A stretch of 64,000 nucleotides of DNA. Source: Sphaerosporella brunnea (lineage: Eukaryota > Ascomycota > Pezizomycetes > Pezizales > Pyronemataceae). Shown here piece by piece: positions 45,079 through 56,939 of the stretch. Every line of letters begins with the position of its first letter. The first letter of the stretch is position 1. The DNA is taken from NCBI GenBank assembly GCA_008704415.1, contig VXIS01000061.1, positions 1 through 64,000 of the forward strand. The letters run 5' to 3'. The notes beneath the pieces are model-generated. The model was not told the DNA's origin. It was given only the letters and a program-made list of their open reading frames with translations, and ran no database searches. The position numbers and the translations under genes are program-made.

Positions 45079-46479
45079 CTACCTCCTCCGATGTGTCCTA
45101 TTCTCCCTCCTATCCCTCTCCGTCGCCGTGTCCTTCACCGCCACCTCACCGCCGGCTCTCACATCCTCACCCGCCATCTTCTTCTGGCAATACAGCAGGC
45201 CATGTTCCATGTACTCCTTCCTAGTGGCCTTCCTCCTCTTCATGAACTCCTCATCACACGCCATGCGCGCGGCGCCAAGCCAGACGAATTTCTCAGGATC
45301 ATGAGGTTTTGCGACTCTGATGGCAGCCTCGGAGGGAGCGAGCGGCCGCAGCTCTTGCTCGAAGCGCTGCTGGAAGCCGGGGATGTTGGCGTTGCCGCCG
45401 GTCAAAACTATGTTTGCCAGCAATACCGGGCGCATACGCTCCGGCACCATTTCGAGGGCTTGGAGCACGCACTCGACGACGCCGGCTTGTTTCAGCCCCA
45501 CGTCTGCGGGGTTGAATAGCAGCTCCGGGACCGCGAAGCGTTCGTTTCCCAACACCATGACTTGCTCATCGTCCGGTGCGGCAGGGCCCCGTTGTTTCGG
45601 GATGTGGTTGCGGGCGAAGCCTCCCTTGCCCGTGTTGTAGTCCGGCAGGACGTAGTCTCTAACGATCGGGTTTTGCGGCAGCCGCAGGCGTTTGCAGCGT
45701 TCCAGGTCTCCCGAGAAATCGGTCGAGACGAAGCAGACGGCCTCTTTTACCTGCGAGATCAGGTATGGCTCTTCCATCATGTTCCAGGTCCGCAGCGAGA
45801 CCAGCTCTTTGAGGTAGTTGGTCAGGAACTTGCCGCCGATGTCGATGCGCCGCGTGGCGCTGTTCCAGGGCTGCCCCAAGAGCGTCGTGTAGATGTGAGT
45901 ATGCGAGAAGCCGGTGTCGACGATTAGGGCGGCTTCGGCGGGCTTTGTCGGCGGCGGAGTGGGCGGCTGGCCGGAGAAGAGCGCGGGGAGGTCATTCCAG
46001 GGGATTGTAGCGGGGCCTACATTCCATATATGTATCAGCACCGCTGCTAGCTGGAGGAGGGGGAAGAGAGGGCTACCTACGTAGCGCAGATACTCCGCGA
46101 ATTCGTATTCCTCAAACACTATCTGGTCGGTATTGTTCTGCAACGACAGGGGCGCGTTGGGAGCCTCGGTGAGCACGAGCGTGGTGGCTGAAGGCGCATC
46201 GACATACACCGGCGACTCCGGCTCCAGGAACGTTCGGTCCCAAATCTCCTTCTCGGCCTCCCAGTTCACGAGGTACCCCTTCTCCACCGGCCGCCGGAAC
46301 GCCATCCCGCCAAAATCTCGACATGTCTCCAGCTGCGTGCCGACGAGTGACCGCCGGTCGCGCGACCGTGCGATGCAGTTCGGGATTAGGTGGCAGTCAC
46401 TGTAGCTGGGGATCACCTTCAGGAAGCCCGTTTTGATGGTGTAGGCACCGTTGTCGACGATGAGGGTGCGGGGAGGCAT
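45079..46479 (-). CDS. Actin-related protein 6, SWR1 complex subunit
   Basis: A nuclear actin-fold protein of the SWR1 remodeller, which exchanges H2A for H2A.Z; in fungi it also supports gene silencing. Two exons, 46479-46077 and 46016-45079, give 446 aa. It has the actin-family start 'LIVDNGAYTIKTGF', 'IPNCIARSRDRRSLVG', the insertion-poor Arp6 block 'WNDLPALFSG', 'LIVDTGFSHTHIY', 'RRIDIGGKFLTNYLKE', 'FNPADVGLKQAGVVECV' and 'NIVLTGGNANIPGF'. After 'FVWLGAARMACDEEF' comes a basic tail rich in Arg. The 60-nt intron is a multiple of three with no stop, so retention would insert 20 residues. Splicing gives 'LRYVGPATIPWND', which matches family spacing better. It lies convergent to the Rab gene and upstream of the RBR ligase on the same strand. 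Confidence 0.92.
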   Translation of the reverse strand: MPPRTLIVDNGAYTIKTGFLKVIPSYSDCHLIPNCIARSRDRRSLVGTQLETCRDFGGMAFRRPVEKGYLVNWEAEKEIWDRTFLEPESPVYVDAPSATTLVLTEAPNAPLSLQNNTDQIVFEEYEFAEYLRYVGSPLFPLLQLAAVLIHIWNVGPATIPWNDLPALFSGQPPTPPPTKPAEAALIVDTGFSHTHIYTTLLGQPWNSATRRIDIGGKFLTNYLKELVSLRTWNMMEEPYLISQVKEAVCFVSTDFSGDLERCKRLRLPQNPIVRDYVLPDYNTGKGGFARNHIPKQRGPAAPDDEQVMVLGNERFAVPELLFNPADVGLKQAGVVECVLQALEMVPERMRPVLLANIVLTGGNANIPGFQQRFEQELRPLAPSEAAIRVAKPHDPEKFVWLGAARMACDEEFMKRRKATRKEYMEHGLLYCQKKMAGEDVRAGGEVAVKDTATERDRRENRTHRRR

Positions 46480-46813
46480 AGTGTGGGGTTGTGGTGGGGT
46501 GATGGAGATGAAGCTGCCAGGCCAAGCGAGGTTGGCGCGATCTCAGCTGTCACGTGCTTCAGCCTTGCGGCCCGAGTGATCTTTTGTGACTAACCACATA
46601 AGTGTTTTTTCGCCAGGATTGAGAGAGAGGTAATGCCTCGTATTCTTTCGAGCCAAAATCCAAAACATACAGAAGTTGGTAGGTATATCTTTAGCGGTCG
46701 CCATAATCATGATCATCTCTCCACCAAAAATCCAACACCAAAAATCCAACACCAAAAATCCAACACCAAAAATCCAACACCAAAAATCCACCACCAAAAA
46801 CGCTCAAGGACCC
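46480..46813. repeat. Short interval with 15-bp tandem repeat
   Basis: Between about 46725 and 46802 the unit CAAAAATCCAACACC is repeated about five times, diverging at the last unit (CCACCACC). The repeat lies 3' of the RBR ligase gene and about 245 bp upstream of the ARP6 start, so it could be in the ligase 3' UTR or the ARP6 promoter. No spacers; not CRISPR-like. Confidence 0.85.
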
Positions 46814-48394
46814 TTAGATCCTGTTTTTCCGGCACCGAGTGCATGCATAAAGCTTGCATCCATTACATACCCAGATATACTCCGCTAGGGTGTCATTGCA
46901 CATCTCGCACTTCTCGCGTGGTGTGTTCTTTCTGGCCCAACCGCCTTCATGCGCACACTCATGGCGTCGTTCGAGTTCCTTCCTCAGCTCCGCCGTGCGG
47001 CGCGCCAGGCGAGTAGGAACCACATGGACCCCGAGGTCTCGAATCGCCAGCTGTTCGGCACGGCGATCGAGGGCATGCTCATTCCAGTCGGTGCACGGGC
47101 AGGTTTTCCATTTCTCGCCGCAGTGGTAGCAGAATTGGTAGCCACAGCGGCTTTGGCAAGTTTAACAGGTGAGATGGGAGATACATGGGGAGGGGTATTA
47201 CCATGAGATGTGTTGACACCCGAACAACCGCTCCACGAGAGCATGACAGGAACGACAACGTTGCCAGCCCTCGGTTGCTGCGATTTGGAGCGTCACGTCC
47301 AAATCTTTGTCGGTGGGACAGTCGCTGTTGCCATGCCATTGTTGCTTGCACGAGACGCTATTCCCGTGTGAGCGAACATAGGCAAACGACATACCTAGTT
47401 GTCGTCAAAGCTTACCATGTCATCAAAGTGCACTTCCCGCAAAGTGCGCAGTCCTCCTCGATATCCGCGGGTGGAATAAATGCGCCGCATTGGGGGCCAT
47501 GGCAATAAGTGCGATGTGGTGTCGAGAACTTCACGTAATCAGCATGGCAACAAACAGTGCCCATCAAGTGCGTCTTACCTCTTGATTCTTCTCTTTGAAA
47601 AGTGCAATTTCCTGCGATTGCAAAAACGGCGCCACCAAAAAAAGCGGGATCTCCTCCTTACAGCAACGAGGGGGAAACAACTCCTCGTCCGTGCAGGCAT
47701 TCTTAAAAACCTGCTTGAGACATATGTGACAATACCCATCGCCGCAGGGGGCAGTGACACAATACCGAAACTCCATGCACGAGCAACACTCTCTCTCGGT
47801 GACCAGACTCGTCATAGAGCTATTCCTAGCTGTGCCAGAACTGGTGGCATACCCCATTGGCAGCCTCGGATTTGCGCCGGGAGTGTGGGTCGGAGGCCTA
47901 TATCCCAAGATCGGCAAGGAGACATGTTCGGAACCCTGGGTGGCAGTCATGACAGGGACAGGTTCTTCTTCGTCTTCTTCGTCTTCTTCCCTCGAAAGTG
48001 CAATCGCCATTTCGCGATCTCGTAGCGCTTGCTGCTCCTCCTCCAATGCCTCGCTGAGAATCCTGGCATCTACATTCAGTGCCTGGTCGAGACTGGCGGC
48101 CAGCCTAGCGTCAGCGAGGATGGCGCTCACGTTGGTGAGGTAGTTGCGGTAGTGCTGGAGTGCTTGCTCAGCTGCGGAGGCCGGGGCGCCTTCACGGGCT
48201 TTGCCTTTGCGGGCGTTGAGAGAGAGGGCTTCTTCAAGATCTGCGATCTGCACCGCTACGATGGCTTCGAGGTCGGCATCGGAGATTGAGAGGTCAAGAT
48301 CAAGGATGGAGGAAGACGACGAAGAGGCCGAGGCAGAAGAGGAGGCGGAGGAAGAAGCGAAGGGATCCAAGAAGTCGTGAAGTAGCAATGTCAT
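46814..48394 (-). CDS. RING-between-RING (RBR) E3 ubiquitin ligase
   Basis: Probably ligates ubiquitin to unknown substrates through a RING1-IBR-RING2 relay. Four exons, 48394-47579, 47528-47416, 47357-47202 and 47150-46814, give 473 aa. The N-terminal ~200 residues include a Ser run and acidic 'EEDEEDEEEP', with a helical region. RING1 is 'CCSCMEFRYCVTAPCGDGYC' onward (about residue 203-255), followed after splicing by an IBR-like 'CHGPQCGAFI', 'EEDCALCGKC' and 'CKQQWHGNSDC'. RING2 is 'CRSCHALVERLFGCQHISCR' then 'CGYQFCYHCGEKW'; the catalytic Cys would be in this block. A C-terminal Cys-rich 'EKCEMCNDTL' plus 'CNGCKLYACTRCR' follows. Every splice restores Cys/His spacing, which supports the model. 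The start is the first in-frame ATG of the conserved-looking frame. Confidence 0.87.
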
Positions 48395-49641
48395 GATGAC
48401 TGGTGATTCGCTCTGACCCTTGATTGCACGCCGAAATTGATTGATGGATAGAGTAGAGAAGATGAAGGTCGATTTGACGGGATGACCAAAGGGATAGGAC
48501 GCGAGCCGAAGTGGGAACTGGTGGGCGAGCCCGGGTTTAAATGGAACCCCGCCGTAGATGGGTGGGTGGTACAGCATATTCAGTTCGGGTATCCTGGTGG
48601 CAAAGGCAAGCTGTTGTCACAGCAACGGACACTCACAACCAATTACAATGCTTGAGGCGCAGATACCTGGACGTTTCATGCTGCTGATGCATATGTCGCC
48701 CGGTTGCGGCAGGTCAGATATTGTTGGGGACTGAAGAGCAGAAGGTCAAGTCAATGGCCGTAAACGAGCATCTGATTGATGCAGGCTAGAGTAAGCACAT
48801 ATGTGCTTGGTATGTCGAATCTGTCATACAATTTGAGTACGTGCTCTTTATGGGTTGAGCCTTAAATTTACGTCGTTTGTGAGTGATATTCCGTGTTACC
48901 AGCCCTAACCCTGAGGAAATATCCGGCCATTTTCAGCCACTGAATTTGAAAATACAGGTGAAGTTTCCGCGTTGCCCTTCTTCGAGGACTTTGAAATCAT
49001 GCAATGAGGTAAACATGGATACTCGAACTCCCAGAGGGATTACTGCCACCTTACTGGCAGGGCTGACTGGAAAATCATTTGATTCTGATGGCCAGCGGAA
49101 GGAAAAAATCAATTGCTCGACTTTCCAGCCCACATTGAGGACTTCAAACCCGAGTGACTGCTCGTGTGTCAGCAACCAGTGGGAAGATGAGTAAATTGTT
49201 GTGCTCACAAAAGTAACTCGGAGATCCTACAAGTTCATCATTGTAGCAATCAGTGCACCCATGGCCAGTCGAGATACCACAGATTGAACTTCAAACCTCC
49301 TTAGGTCTTCAAAATTCTTCAGGCATAGTGATCCGTGGTGACTGCAGGATATTCTTTGAAACGCCATTCTACATAACCCGGGGTTCTTTACCTTACGCAT
49401 GCTTTCTATTGCGGCATTCTATCAAATGCCGCCTTTCGCCGCATGGTCACCAGGTCAGCCTCCTCACTGAAAGGTGGGGAGCTTCGCGATGCCCAGGCGT
49501 TCTCTAAAGTTCCGGAATGCCGATGAATAAGGCTTTAGGACACTCCAACCGGACAAGTGACAACTTGAACACCTTTCTCTATTCCAAGAGTTGGAGCCGC
49601 ATTGCTTCAGCGCTCGGGGCCATCACATCCATAGTAATTGG
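48395..49641. other. Intergenic upstream of the RBR gene
   Basis: About 1.2 kb, probably including the RBR promoter. No gene recognised. Confidence 0.35.
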
Positions 49642-49800
49642 GGGATCCGGCAGGATGTGAGTTTCTGAGGCTGCTGCCGCCGGCAACTGGGTGCATGCGA
49701 AGATGAGGCTCGCAGCATGAACTCTAGATTTCTGTTGCTGCGGTTCGCTCTCCGCAAATCACCTCTTCGAGCCTCAGAAACTCAAATCCTGCCGGATCCC
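49642..49800. mobile_element. 159-bp MITE with 31-bp inverted ends
   Basis: The left end GGGATCCGGCAGGATGTGAG continues TTTCTGAGGCT. The right end is its reverse complement with one mismatch in 31 bp (49770-49800). The inner sequence is non-coding. The GGGATCCGG terminus resembles the 11.1-kb and 13.1-kb elements, so it may be another member of that superfamily. The TA flank is unclear. Confidence 0.75.
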
Positions 49801-51065
49801 GTAGAACCTCGCGTAGATGGGATAGTGGCAAAGTCACTGAGCCGCAGCGGCAAAGTCACTAAGCCACGTCCCTTACTCGCAAATTTACCGCAAAGGACAA
49901 AACTTTCCAAATAACCGCTCTACAGGCCATCCACTGGCGATTAATAGTTACAAGATCGCTAGCACTCGGCTAGGGACGATCATATTGCGGCCATCTTCAG
50001 CGCTGGCCTCACCGTCACCGCCTTCATCGTCTACAAGGAGCCCTAAAGGCACAAGTGGTGAATATCAAAGTCCACCTCCAGTCCTGTAAGTATAAATGAT
50101 ATACTCGACATGCCCTCGCCCCACGGAACGGGAGAACGGCCAGTGAGCGAGAACACCCGCGGCCACTGGCAGTTTGTTCGGTGCCCGCCAATCAATGCCT
50201 CATTGATAACCCATTAACTTGAACATACCCTCACCACACCATCACCGGCACCCTCGTCTATTCTCTTGCCGATTTGGGCGATAGGCACACCTCTCATCAG
50301 CGATCACTCATCAATTAGTTGTCGATGATGCACTACCGGCCGCTGCACTGCCATATGCGGCACTCCCCGCTCTTTTCTTCAGTCCCAGTTGCCTATGGAC
50401 CACTAATTCTGCAGAGTGATATGGGAGTTATCATTCATTAACCCATAGACAGTTCGCCGACCTGTTTTAAGCTTTCGTCACCAGGTCAGCCTCCTCAGGA
50501 AGGCTCTGTATCTGGTTTACTACCTAGTAGCATTTAAACGTCAATGCGAATGGTGTGAACTGCAGCCGATTTGCGGCGTTTTACAAACGGCGCACTATCA
50601 TAAAGGCAGCAAACGGGAGATAGAGGAGGGCCTGAAACGTAATTCCGATTACAGCTTCCACAATTGTTTGCTATAGTTTTATCTTTTCTGGGTGCTCCCG
50701 AGTGCACGCTGCTCTCTAGAGTACCACGTCGTGCCAGCTCAGCTCTGTCGCACGCTGAACCAATGATATCCGTGGAACCTGCATGGCAGAACAATGGCCA
50801 ACTCCGCACGCGGGGCTCTTTTGGAAACTCATATCTACTGTGGAGGAGAGCACCTCCTCGCAACATTAACGACAGAGCCCCTATCTGCTTCCTCGCAGAC
50901 ATCGCCAACTATTATAACCCATACAACCCACAGGCTTGCTAGCGGATATGAATCTTAGCCAGATGAAAGAGAAAGGGGGCCCAGGTTTCCGCCTTTTCGC
51001 GTGGCATCAAAACCAAGGTCCGGAATTTCTTTACGCCCAATTCAAAGTCCGCACAGCCTTCACGG
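49801..51065. other. Intergenic, no gene seen
   Basis: Contains short direct repeats such as GGCAAAGTCACT (about 49828 and 49849). No gene. Confidence 0.35.
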
Positions 51066-53263
51066 GTGCCACCACCAGCACTTGCTCCAAATAACTCCGT
51101 GCAAGCCGTACCTCGGGAATGTTCCACCAGCATTGGAGCGAGGACACAGCCGACAGCACTCCCTGAGCCGGCGTCCCCAAGATTTGTCCCTCACGTGCAC
51201 TCATCCTCGCCAACTTCACGGGCGGGAACGAAAGAAATCAAGGATGAAACGTTAAAGTTGGTTCGGGAGAAATTTGGCTCGAAAATGGTGGATCCACAAA
51301 CTCGACCCGAGCCTAAGGTCCTGGTACAAGGGGTTCAAAAGGACTTGAATAACAAGTCACTGCACGCGAGTGTGGCAAGGATTCTGGAGCGAGTGGATAA
51401 ATACCTTCAAATTGTCGACGTCGCGATTGAACACAACCCAGATGTGAGCAACCCAGTCTTTGCGGCTGGGAAAAAACTTCTGAAACGATAGCTTGAATTC
51501 AGATTGTCTCTCTGGTGTGGGACGGAATACGTACTGTCTTCCGGGTTAAAACTGTTTTACCACCCCTAACTGTGTGATACTCTTCAATAACATGATTGCT
51601 TCAGATATCGCTGAACCACTATGAGACGCTCGTGAACCTTGAGGAGGCAATGGACACAATTACCTCCACCCAACCAGAGTACAGGAAATGACCTGCGCCA
51701 TCACGAAGTATTCAATACCTTCAAGTCAACGTTGTACGCGGACGTTATCGAAGTGGTCTTTAAGGCGCAAGAGTATGTCAGTCCACGTGATGGAATAAGT
51801 AAGTGCTGTCACCCGTGGCGATCCTTCAACTGCTATCTATCACACGGAGGCTGAAACATGCCGTCAAGCTGCCTTCAAAAATAGCTTGAAGCCATTTTGT
51901 TTAGAATACCGGTCATTGCTGGACAGCATCTTACACAAGGAGGTAAACCTTCGAGAGGTCGTTGATGCCGCGACTATGGTGCAAATCCAAGGTGTGGCGC
52001 TGTTGGAATTCCCATGAGAAGCGTTGTATACTGATGAAATTCACAGAGAGCTCCGGGAATCTTTGGCATATAAAAACGACAATGCATCAGTGGGGGAACT
52101 ATTTGAAAGAAACTCTCGCCCGTTTGTTCCCCTTAATTAATCATTACTTTGATCAAATTCGGATAACTTTTCAATTATCAGGATTTGTGAACATCGAGGT
52201 CCGACTTTCTCAGCTCGTCGATGGCAAACAGCAAAGGAATCTATGGATTTATGGCCAGCCTGGTAAGAGTCTCACACCACAGTACGGAAGTTATCGAACT
52301 AGACAATGAAGGTGGCCACCACAGGTACAGGGCAGTCATTACTTTCCAGTTCGATGATTGCAACGACCCGAGAATGCTCTTCGCTAAAACACCGAGTGTT
52401 GCACTTCTTCTGCAAAGACGGGTAGCTCGGCGACATCCATAGCAGCCGCCATCATTGCCAATCTAATCGATCAGCTACTCAGTTGTCAAGAGTGAGTTGA
52501 AAACACTCTTCACAATACTCAGAATGGCGCGTAATAAGTACGCAAACTCTGATCATCTTGCGGACTTCGAGACGTTGTGGACAATCTTTCTTGACATGGT
52601 TCGGCAATATTCAACGAGGATCATCGCCTTCGCGGATGCCCTCGACGAATGCACTACACAACGGCAAGCCTTCTTGGATGCATTACGTTCGCTGCCGGAA
52701 GACATTGACATTCGATTCTGCGTCACCAGCCGAAACTATCCCAATATCGACAGGGCTTTCACAGACCTAAACAGTCTCAAGTTCCAAAAAGTGGGAATGA
52801 CACCAGAGGACGACATCACCAAGTACTTGCAGGCCAGTGTGGATAAACATGAAGAGCTTCATTCCTACAGGAAAGACATCCTTGAGAAAGTCCCGCGCCA
52901 CGGCACTGGAATATTCCGCTACGCTGTAAGAAACTTGAACGTATTTTGCTCCGATTAGACACCGATTGGCCGTGGAACACACCAATGGATCGAAGACAGC
53001 GCAAGAAGATACTGCAGTGGGTCACAGTGATAATACAACCTCTGACGGCCGAAGAATTGGCATGGGGTTATTTTCTCGATGCAGACGACATTGGCGACGC
53101 TTTTGATCTCAAGGAAATTACAACACGGCCCAACAGTTTGCTGGAACTCTGTGGCCTATTATTGGAGATTGTTGAAGGGTGTGTTTACTTTACACACTTA
53201 TCAGCAAAAGAATTCCTGGTCTCGAAACCTGCAGATTTGTATACCCAGGACACAACAGAATAA
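51066..53263 (+). pseudogene. Broken NACHT/STAND (NLR-like) gene, copy 2
   Basis: Segments in order: an N-terminal helical stretch with 'VDVAIEHNPDVSNPVFAAG' (51415-51470), then after a possible intron 'ISLNHYETLVNLEEAMDTI' (from about 51604), 'ADVIEVVFKAQEYVS' (about 51740), the nucleotide-binding start 'LWIYGQPGKS' (about 52240) where the normal GxxGxGKS is shortened, 'RAVITFQFDDCNDPR' in another frame, Walker B-like 'IIAFADALDEC' (about 52622), sensor 'FCVTSRNYPNID', and a winged-helix-like 'QWVTVIIQPLTAEELAWGY' ending in 'VYFTHLSAKEFL' (about 53190). The damaged P-loop, the frameshift right after it and further stops show the gene is disrupted. Homologues are fungal STAND proteins with C-terminal repeats; none follow here. 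It is unlikely to be functional as read. Confidence 0.65.
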
Positions 53264-53954
53264 AACCGGGTTGCTGGTTATTTGGTGAACTCCACCGAAG
53301 CACACTTCTCGATTGCCCTTACTGAAGGTCAGTAAGTACCACATCATATTCATTTTTCACTCAGCCACTAGTCGATCATGACAGACCAACTACACATCCC
53401 CGCCCTTATCCTGTCCGCCCCCTTATTGATGCGATCTCATGGGACAACTGCGGCCACCCAACTGCAAGAAAGGAAAAGTGTAAAAGAGGACAAAGGAAAT
53501 AAAAACAAGCCCATAACAACAGAAAAGAAAGCCATGACCACCTGGACCGAATCACTCCTCCCCCTCCGATTCCTGATGACGAGTCATCTTCCTCTGCCAA
53601 GGATTGTCCGACTTTGGTATCTCGCAGAAACTGCAATCTATGCGGGGTAGCCTTTTCCTCCCTGAAAAGCTCTGCCACTGACAAAACCAGCACTCGTCGG
53701 AGTCCCTCTTGTGGAGTTTCTCCTTGAGATATGGCGCCGTGATCGCGTGAGGATGTTTCACATGGCCGGTGCGAGAATTAACCGTTTGGTAAATGCAGTT
53801 AGTTAGTTGGATTTGTAGCCCATCTCACCTCGCGATCGCGGCAAAGAGATGGCGATTTTGTAATATGTGAAGGCTGCTGGTGTGCGATGACAGCCCATAA
53901 AATTCGGTTTTTTTAATGGCATACATTCCTTCACACATCTTCTAACGTCATCTA
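53264..53954. other. Intergenic, possible retroelement scrap
   Basis: A minus-strand peptide 'YLKEKLHKRDSDECWFCQWQ' (about 53735-53680) resembles the C-terminal end of fungal LINE polyproteins but is too short to assign. No gene. Confidence 0.25.
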
Positions 53955-56294
53955 CTATGAATCTTCCTCAATGACTCTCCGCTTGTCCTTCATCTGCGCC
54001 TCATACGCTCTGATCCGCTGTTGCGCCTTCTCGATGTTCTCCAGCAAATACTCCTCACGACCCTTTGGATGTTTTCTCAGCTTCACAAGTTTCGACAACC
54101 TCTCCAACTCCTCCTCCATCCGCGCAATAGTGAGGTTCTCAATCTCACAACGGGCATGAAGGCTCTGTAGATCTATCTTGGCGCCGAGAATCCGATCCTC
54201 GGTTAGTTTCTTAAACGCCGCGCGAAGGTGTGTTCTCCGTGGCTTGATGGTCTCTGGTCTTCCATTGTCGGGATTCATGACTACGGAGATCATTTCGGCC
54301 CGTTGGAGATTATGCACAGCGTCCTCGCCGGAAGATTGGAATAGCCGGTCGGTCATAATTCAACTTTTCGTGTTGTGCAAGCTCTTTGACAAAGTACCAT
54401 GCCTGCTCAGGCGTCCATTCTCGCTTCTTTGGAGCCCGGTTTTGCAGAACGTAGAGGCCGAGGACATCCCGAGCTAGGGCGTTGTCGGTAGCTTTTCGCG
54501 TCGTGGATGTGTGTCCGTCGTCAAGCAGGACTGTGCGGAAGAGGCGGTCGGGGAGTGATTTATAGGAAGCGCTGTCGTTGGTCAGGAAGATGACGTTGGC
54601 GTGTTTGTCTTCGACCAGTTGAGCGGCGCTGTGGTATGGATGGTTACCACTTCTGCTAACGGGCACGCGCTGAGGAGAACTTACAATTCGGCAAGCTTCT
54701 CGTGTACAACGTTATCGGTCTCTCTGTGCAAGAAATTGTCGATCACAATCACGGGACGCTTCTCTGGACGATCGTGGAAGTAAACTTCATCACACAAGTG
54801 CCGGTTCTCATAGTTCTTATTTCGCAGCGCAACCTTTTTCAAAGCTGACCTAGTGACCTGAAGGACCTCGTCTAACTGTGTTTCGAACGATTGTCTGGTC
54901 GCCTCGGTTCTCAGACCGGCGCTGACGGTGAGGTCGGAAATGAATGCTGGCAAAACCGGATATCCTACCTCTCTTGCACATGCTTCTACGGTGGCATTGT
55001 CGCCGGGTGCTTCTGCAATCGGCTTGCAATCGATCAACAGTACGTTTTCATGGTGCTCCAAGATGTAGTCCCCGATGAGTTTCCGTTTTCCGCGGCGAGG
55101 ACCATGGACCACTACCGCCGTATCCAGCATCCATTCTTTCAACAGTTCCAATTTGTTCTTGGTGTCTTCCGGTAGCTCGTTAAGCTTGGAGTCGGAAGCT
55201 GTGTAGGTGAACCGCAGTCCTCCGTTAAACATTTCCTCCAGGAACTGCCCGATCCTCGTGATCGGTAGAGGGCCACCAGTGATTTTTGCTATCACGAAAA
55301 ACTCTCGCAACGGATCAAACACTACGTACACCACGACACCAAACAGGACGATAATCAGCGGAATGGCGATGCGGGGATTATCGGTGACCCAATATCCGAT
55401 CCATCTCAGCCTGAGACTCTTCGCGTAAACGATCCTAAGTCTCAAATTCCCTTCCCTCCCACCGTGTACCGTTTCCTCGTGAGGAACCAGAAACCCGTCC
55501 AGACATTTCCGGGCAGCAGTGGCACAATGTATCTTCCGAAACTTGATAACCGTCGCTTTCGGCAGTCCTGCTTCTTTGAGTGCAGGCTGCGGTATGATAT
55601 CTGCGATTTTCCCGTACCGTCGGAAAAGACTGTGCAAGGTCTCCTGGCTGGGCCGGTCAGAAACGGGAGCGCCCTCCTCGTGTATGCCAGGCATAAACTC
55701 GACCCGCAACCGCTTACTCGGGAAGCGGTTCATATCCTCGAACCATGGCTTCCCGCGAACGGGGAAGGTGCGGATCCTTTCGCGCGAAAACCATCGGCGG
55801 ATACGTACGGCCTTTAGGTGCTCCCCAATCTCGCGGTTTACTCGCTCCTTATCCGCGGCGGCTCGGAAACGTACGAATGCACCGCCGTCCTTGGGCCGCG
55901 GGATTGTGTCGAGGATTGAGAAGGAGGCATCGGTTTTTAATGATTCTGGGATACATGTCGCGAGAATCTCGGATTGCATTTTCTCTTTGTCACCATAGAG
56001 GATGACGTAGGAGGGGGTATAACGGGCGCGCTTTATGGGAAGAAAATCTAGGCATGTTTGCTAAGTTTTGAGAAGGCGGAGAGGGAACGCGAGGACTAAC
56101 TGTCGAAGAAAAGGAATCCCTCGTCTGGTGCTAGGTCTACAAAGCCACTTTTGTTTTGGCCTACGGCTTTGGATTTCTTGGTTGCAGTCAATCCCAGGAT
56201 ACGGAATAACCGCGGGAGCTTTTCGGTGGAGTAGCGGAACTTCTGGTGGAGAAGCCAGCTCAGGATCGGGGCGGTCCCGAGCTCGAGGCCATGG
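53955..56294 (-). pseudogene. Disrupted YME2-like (mitochondrial escape protein 2) gene
   Basis: Yme2/Prp12 is an inner mitochondrial membrane AAA-related protein involved in mtDNA maintenance. Readable parts: an N-terminal Arg-rich segment up to 'DLAPDEGFLFFD' (exon ending at 56101), then after an intron 'NFLPIKRARYTPSYVILYGD' (exon 56047-54685). This exon includes an RRM-like region, a membrane span 'AIPLIIVLFGVVVYVVF' and the RNA12 domain with 'VVVHGPRRGKRKLI' (P-loop-like) and 'RPVIVIDNFLH'. A third exon (54629-) has 'NVIFLTNDSASYKSLPDRLF', and a C-terminal helical part follows from 54356. Damage: no in-frame ATG upstream of the first segment; about 70 residues normally carrying 'GGRLTDLEFLARR' are missing after 'FRTVLLDDG'; and a 1-nt frame change lies near 54,350 with no splice site. 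It could be a recent paralogue, a sequencing error plus real deletion, or an unusual functional form. An intact copy elsewhere is expected. Confidence 0.65.
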
Positions 56295-56939
56295 CTAGAG
56301 CTACGGCCTCAGCGGTTCAGAGTGGGTGTAGAAAGGATTTTTCATGGAGGGGGAGAGCCAGCAAAAGTAAAGGCCATTTGTTTCCGGACGGCGGGGGGCT
56401 TATAAGAAAGAGCCCCGCTAGGCAGACATCAAGGAAAAGTGAGGCTGAAGCTCCAAATACATAGATCGGCAAGGCAATAAACAAGACGCGCAGTGCTCAT
56501 CTCAAGTCGTCCGACGTGATTGGCCGTGTTATTAACCATTGCCGCTGCCGCGTCTAAAGGCACAAGGCAGCTGTCCTAATCGGAAGGGCAAGCAGGGATA
56601 TGCAAACGTCGAAGCGCTAGATACTACTCTTGGAAATCTCCTTTGGTGACATAGTTTGGTTCCGGTACAGAGACAAAGTGACAGTGACAGTGACTAACAG
56701 GTTAGCTTTCCACATATGAAGAGCCCCGGTGACCGGTGATGTATGTACTACTGTACCGCTCAGTGTGGATAGTGCCCCCCACTGGAGTACCGGAAACTTT
56801 CCAAGTACAATGGCAAGATTTCCAGATAATATGCCACAAGCACAGGGTTGCGAGTGAGAATTAACAGAAAATCCGTGTGTCAGTGAAGAGATATAATCCC
56901 GGGTGAGAAGAGGGTGAGGGACCACCAGGCTTTAGGAGG
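56295..56939. other. Intergenic, may hide the first YME2-like exon
   Basis: If the YME2-like gene is real, its presequence exon should be here. ATGs exist but none splices in frame. No other gene. Confidence 0.3.

Noticed and set aside
45091..45519. Plus-strand frames under ARP6
   Set aside because: Antisense shadows of a well-supported actin-family gene.
46725..46802. Possible CRISPR-like array
   Set aside because: Units of 15 bp follow one another without spacers, in a eukaryotic genome; this is an ordinary minisatellite.
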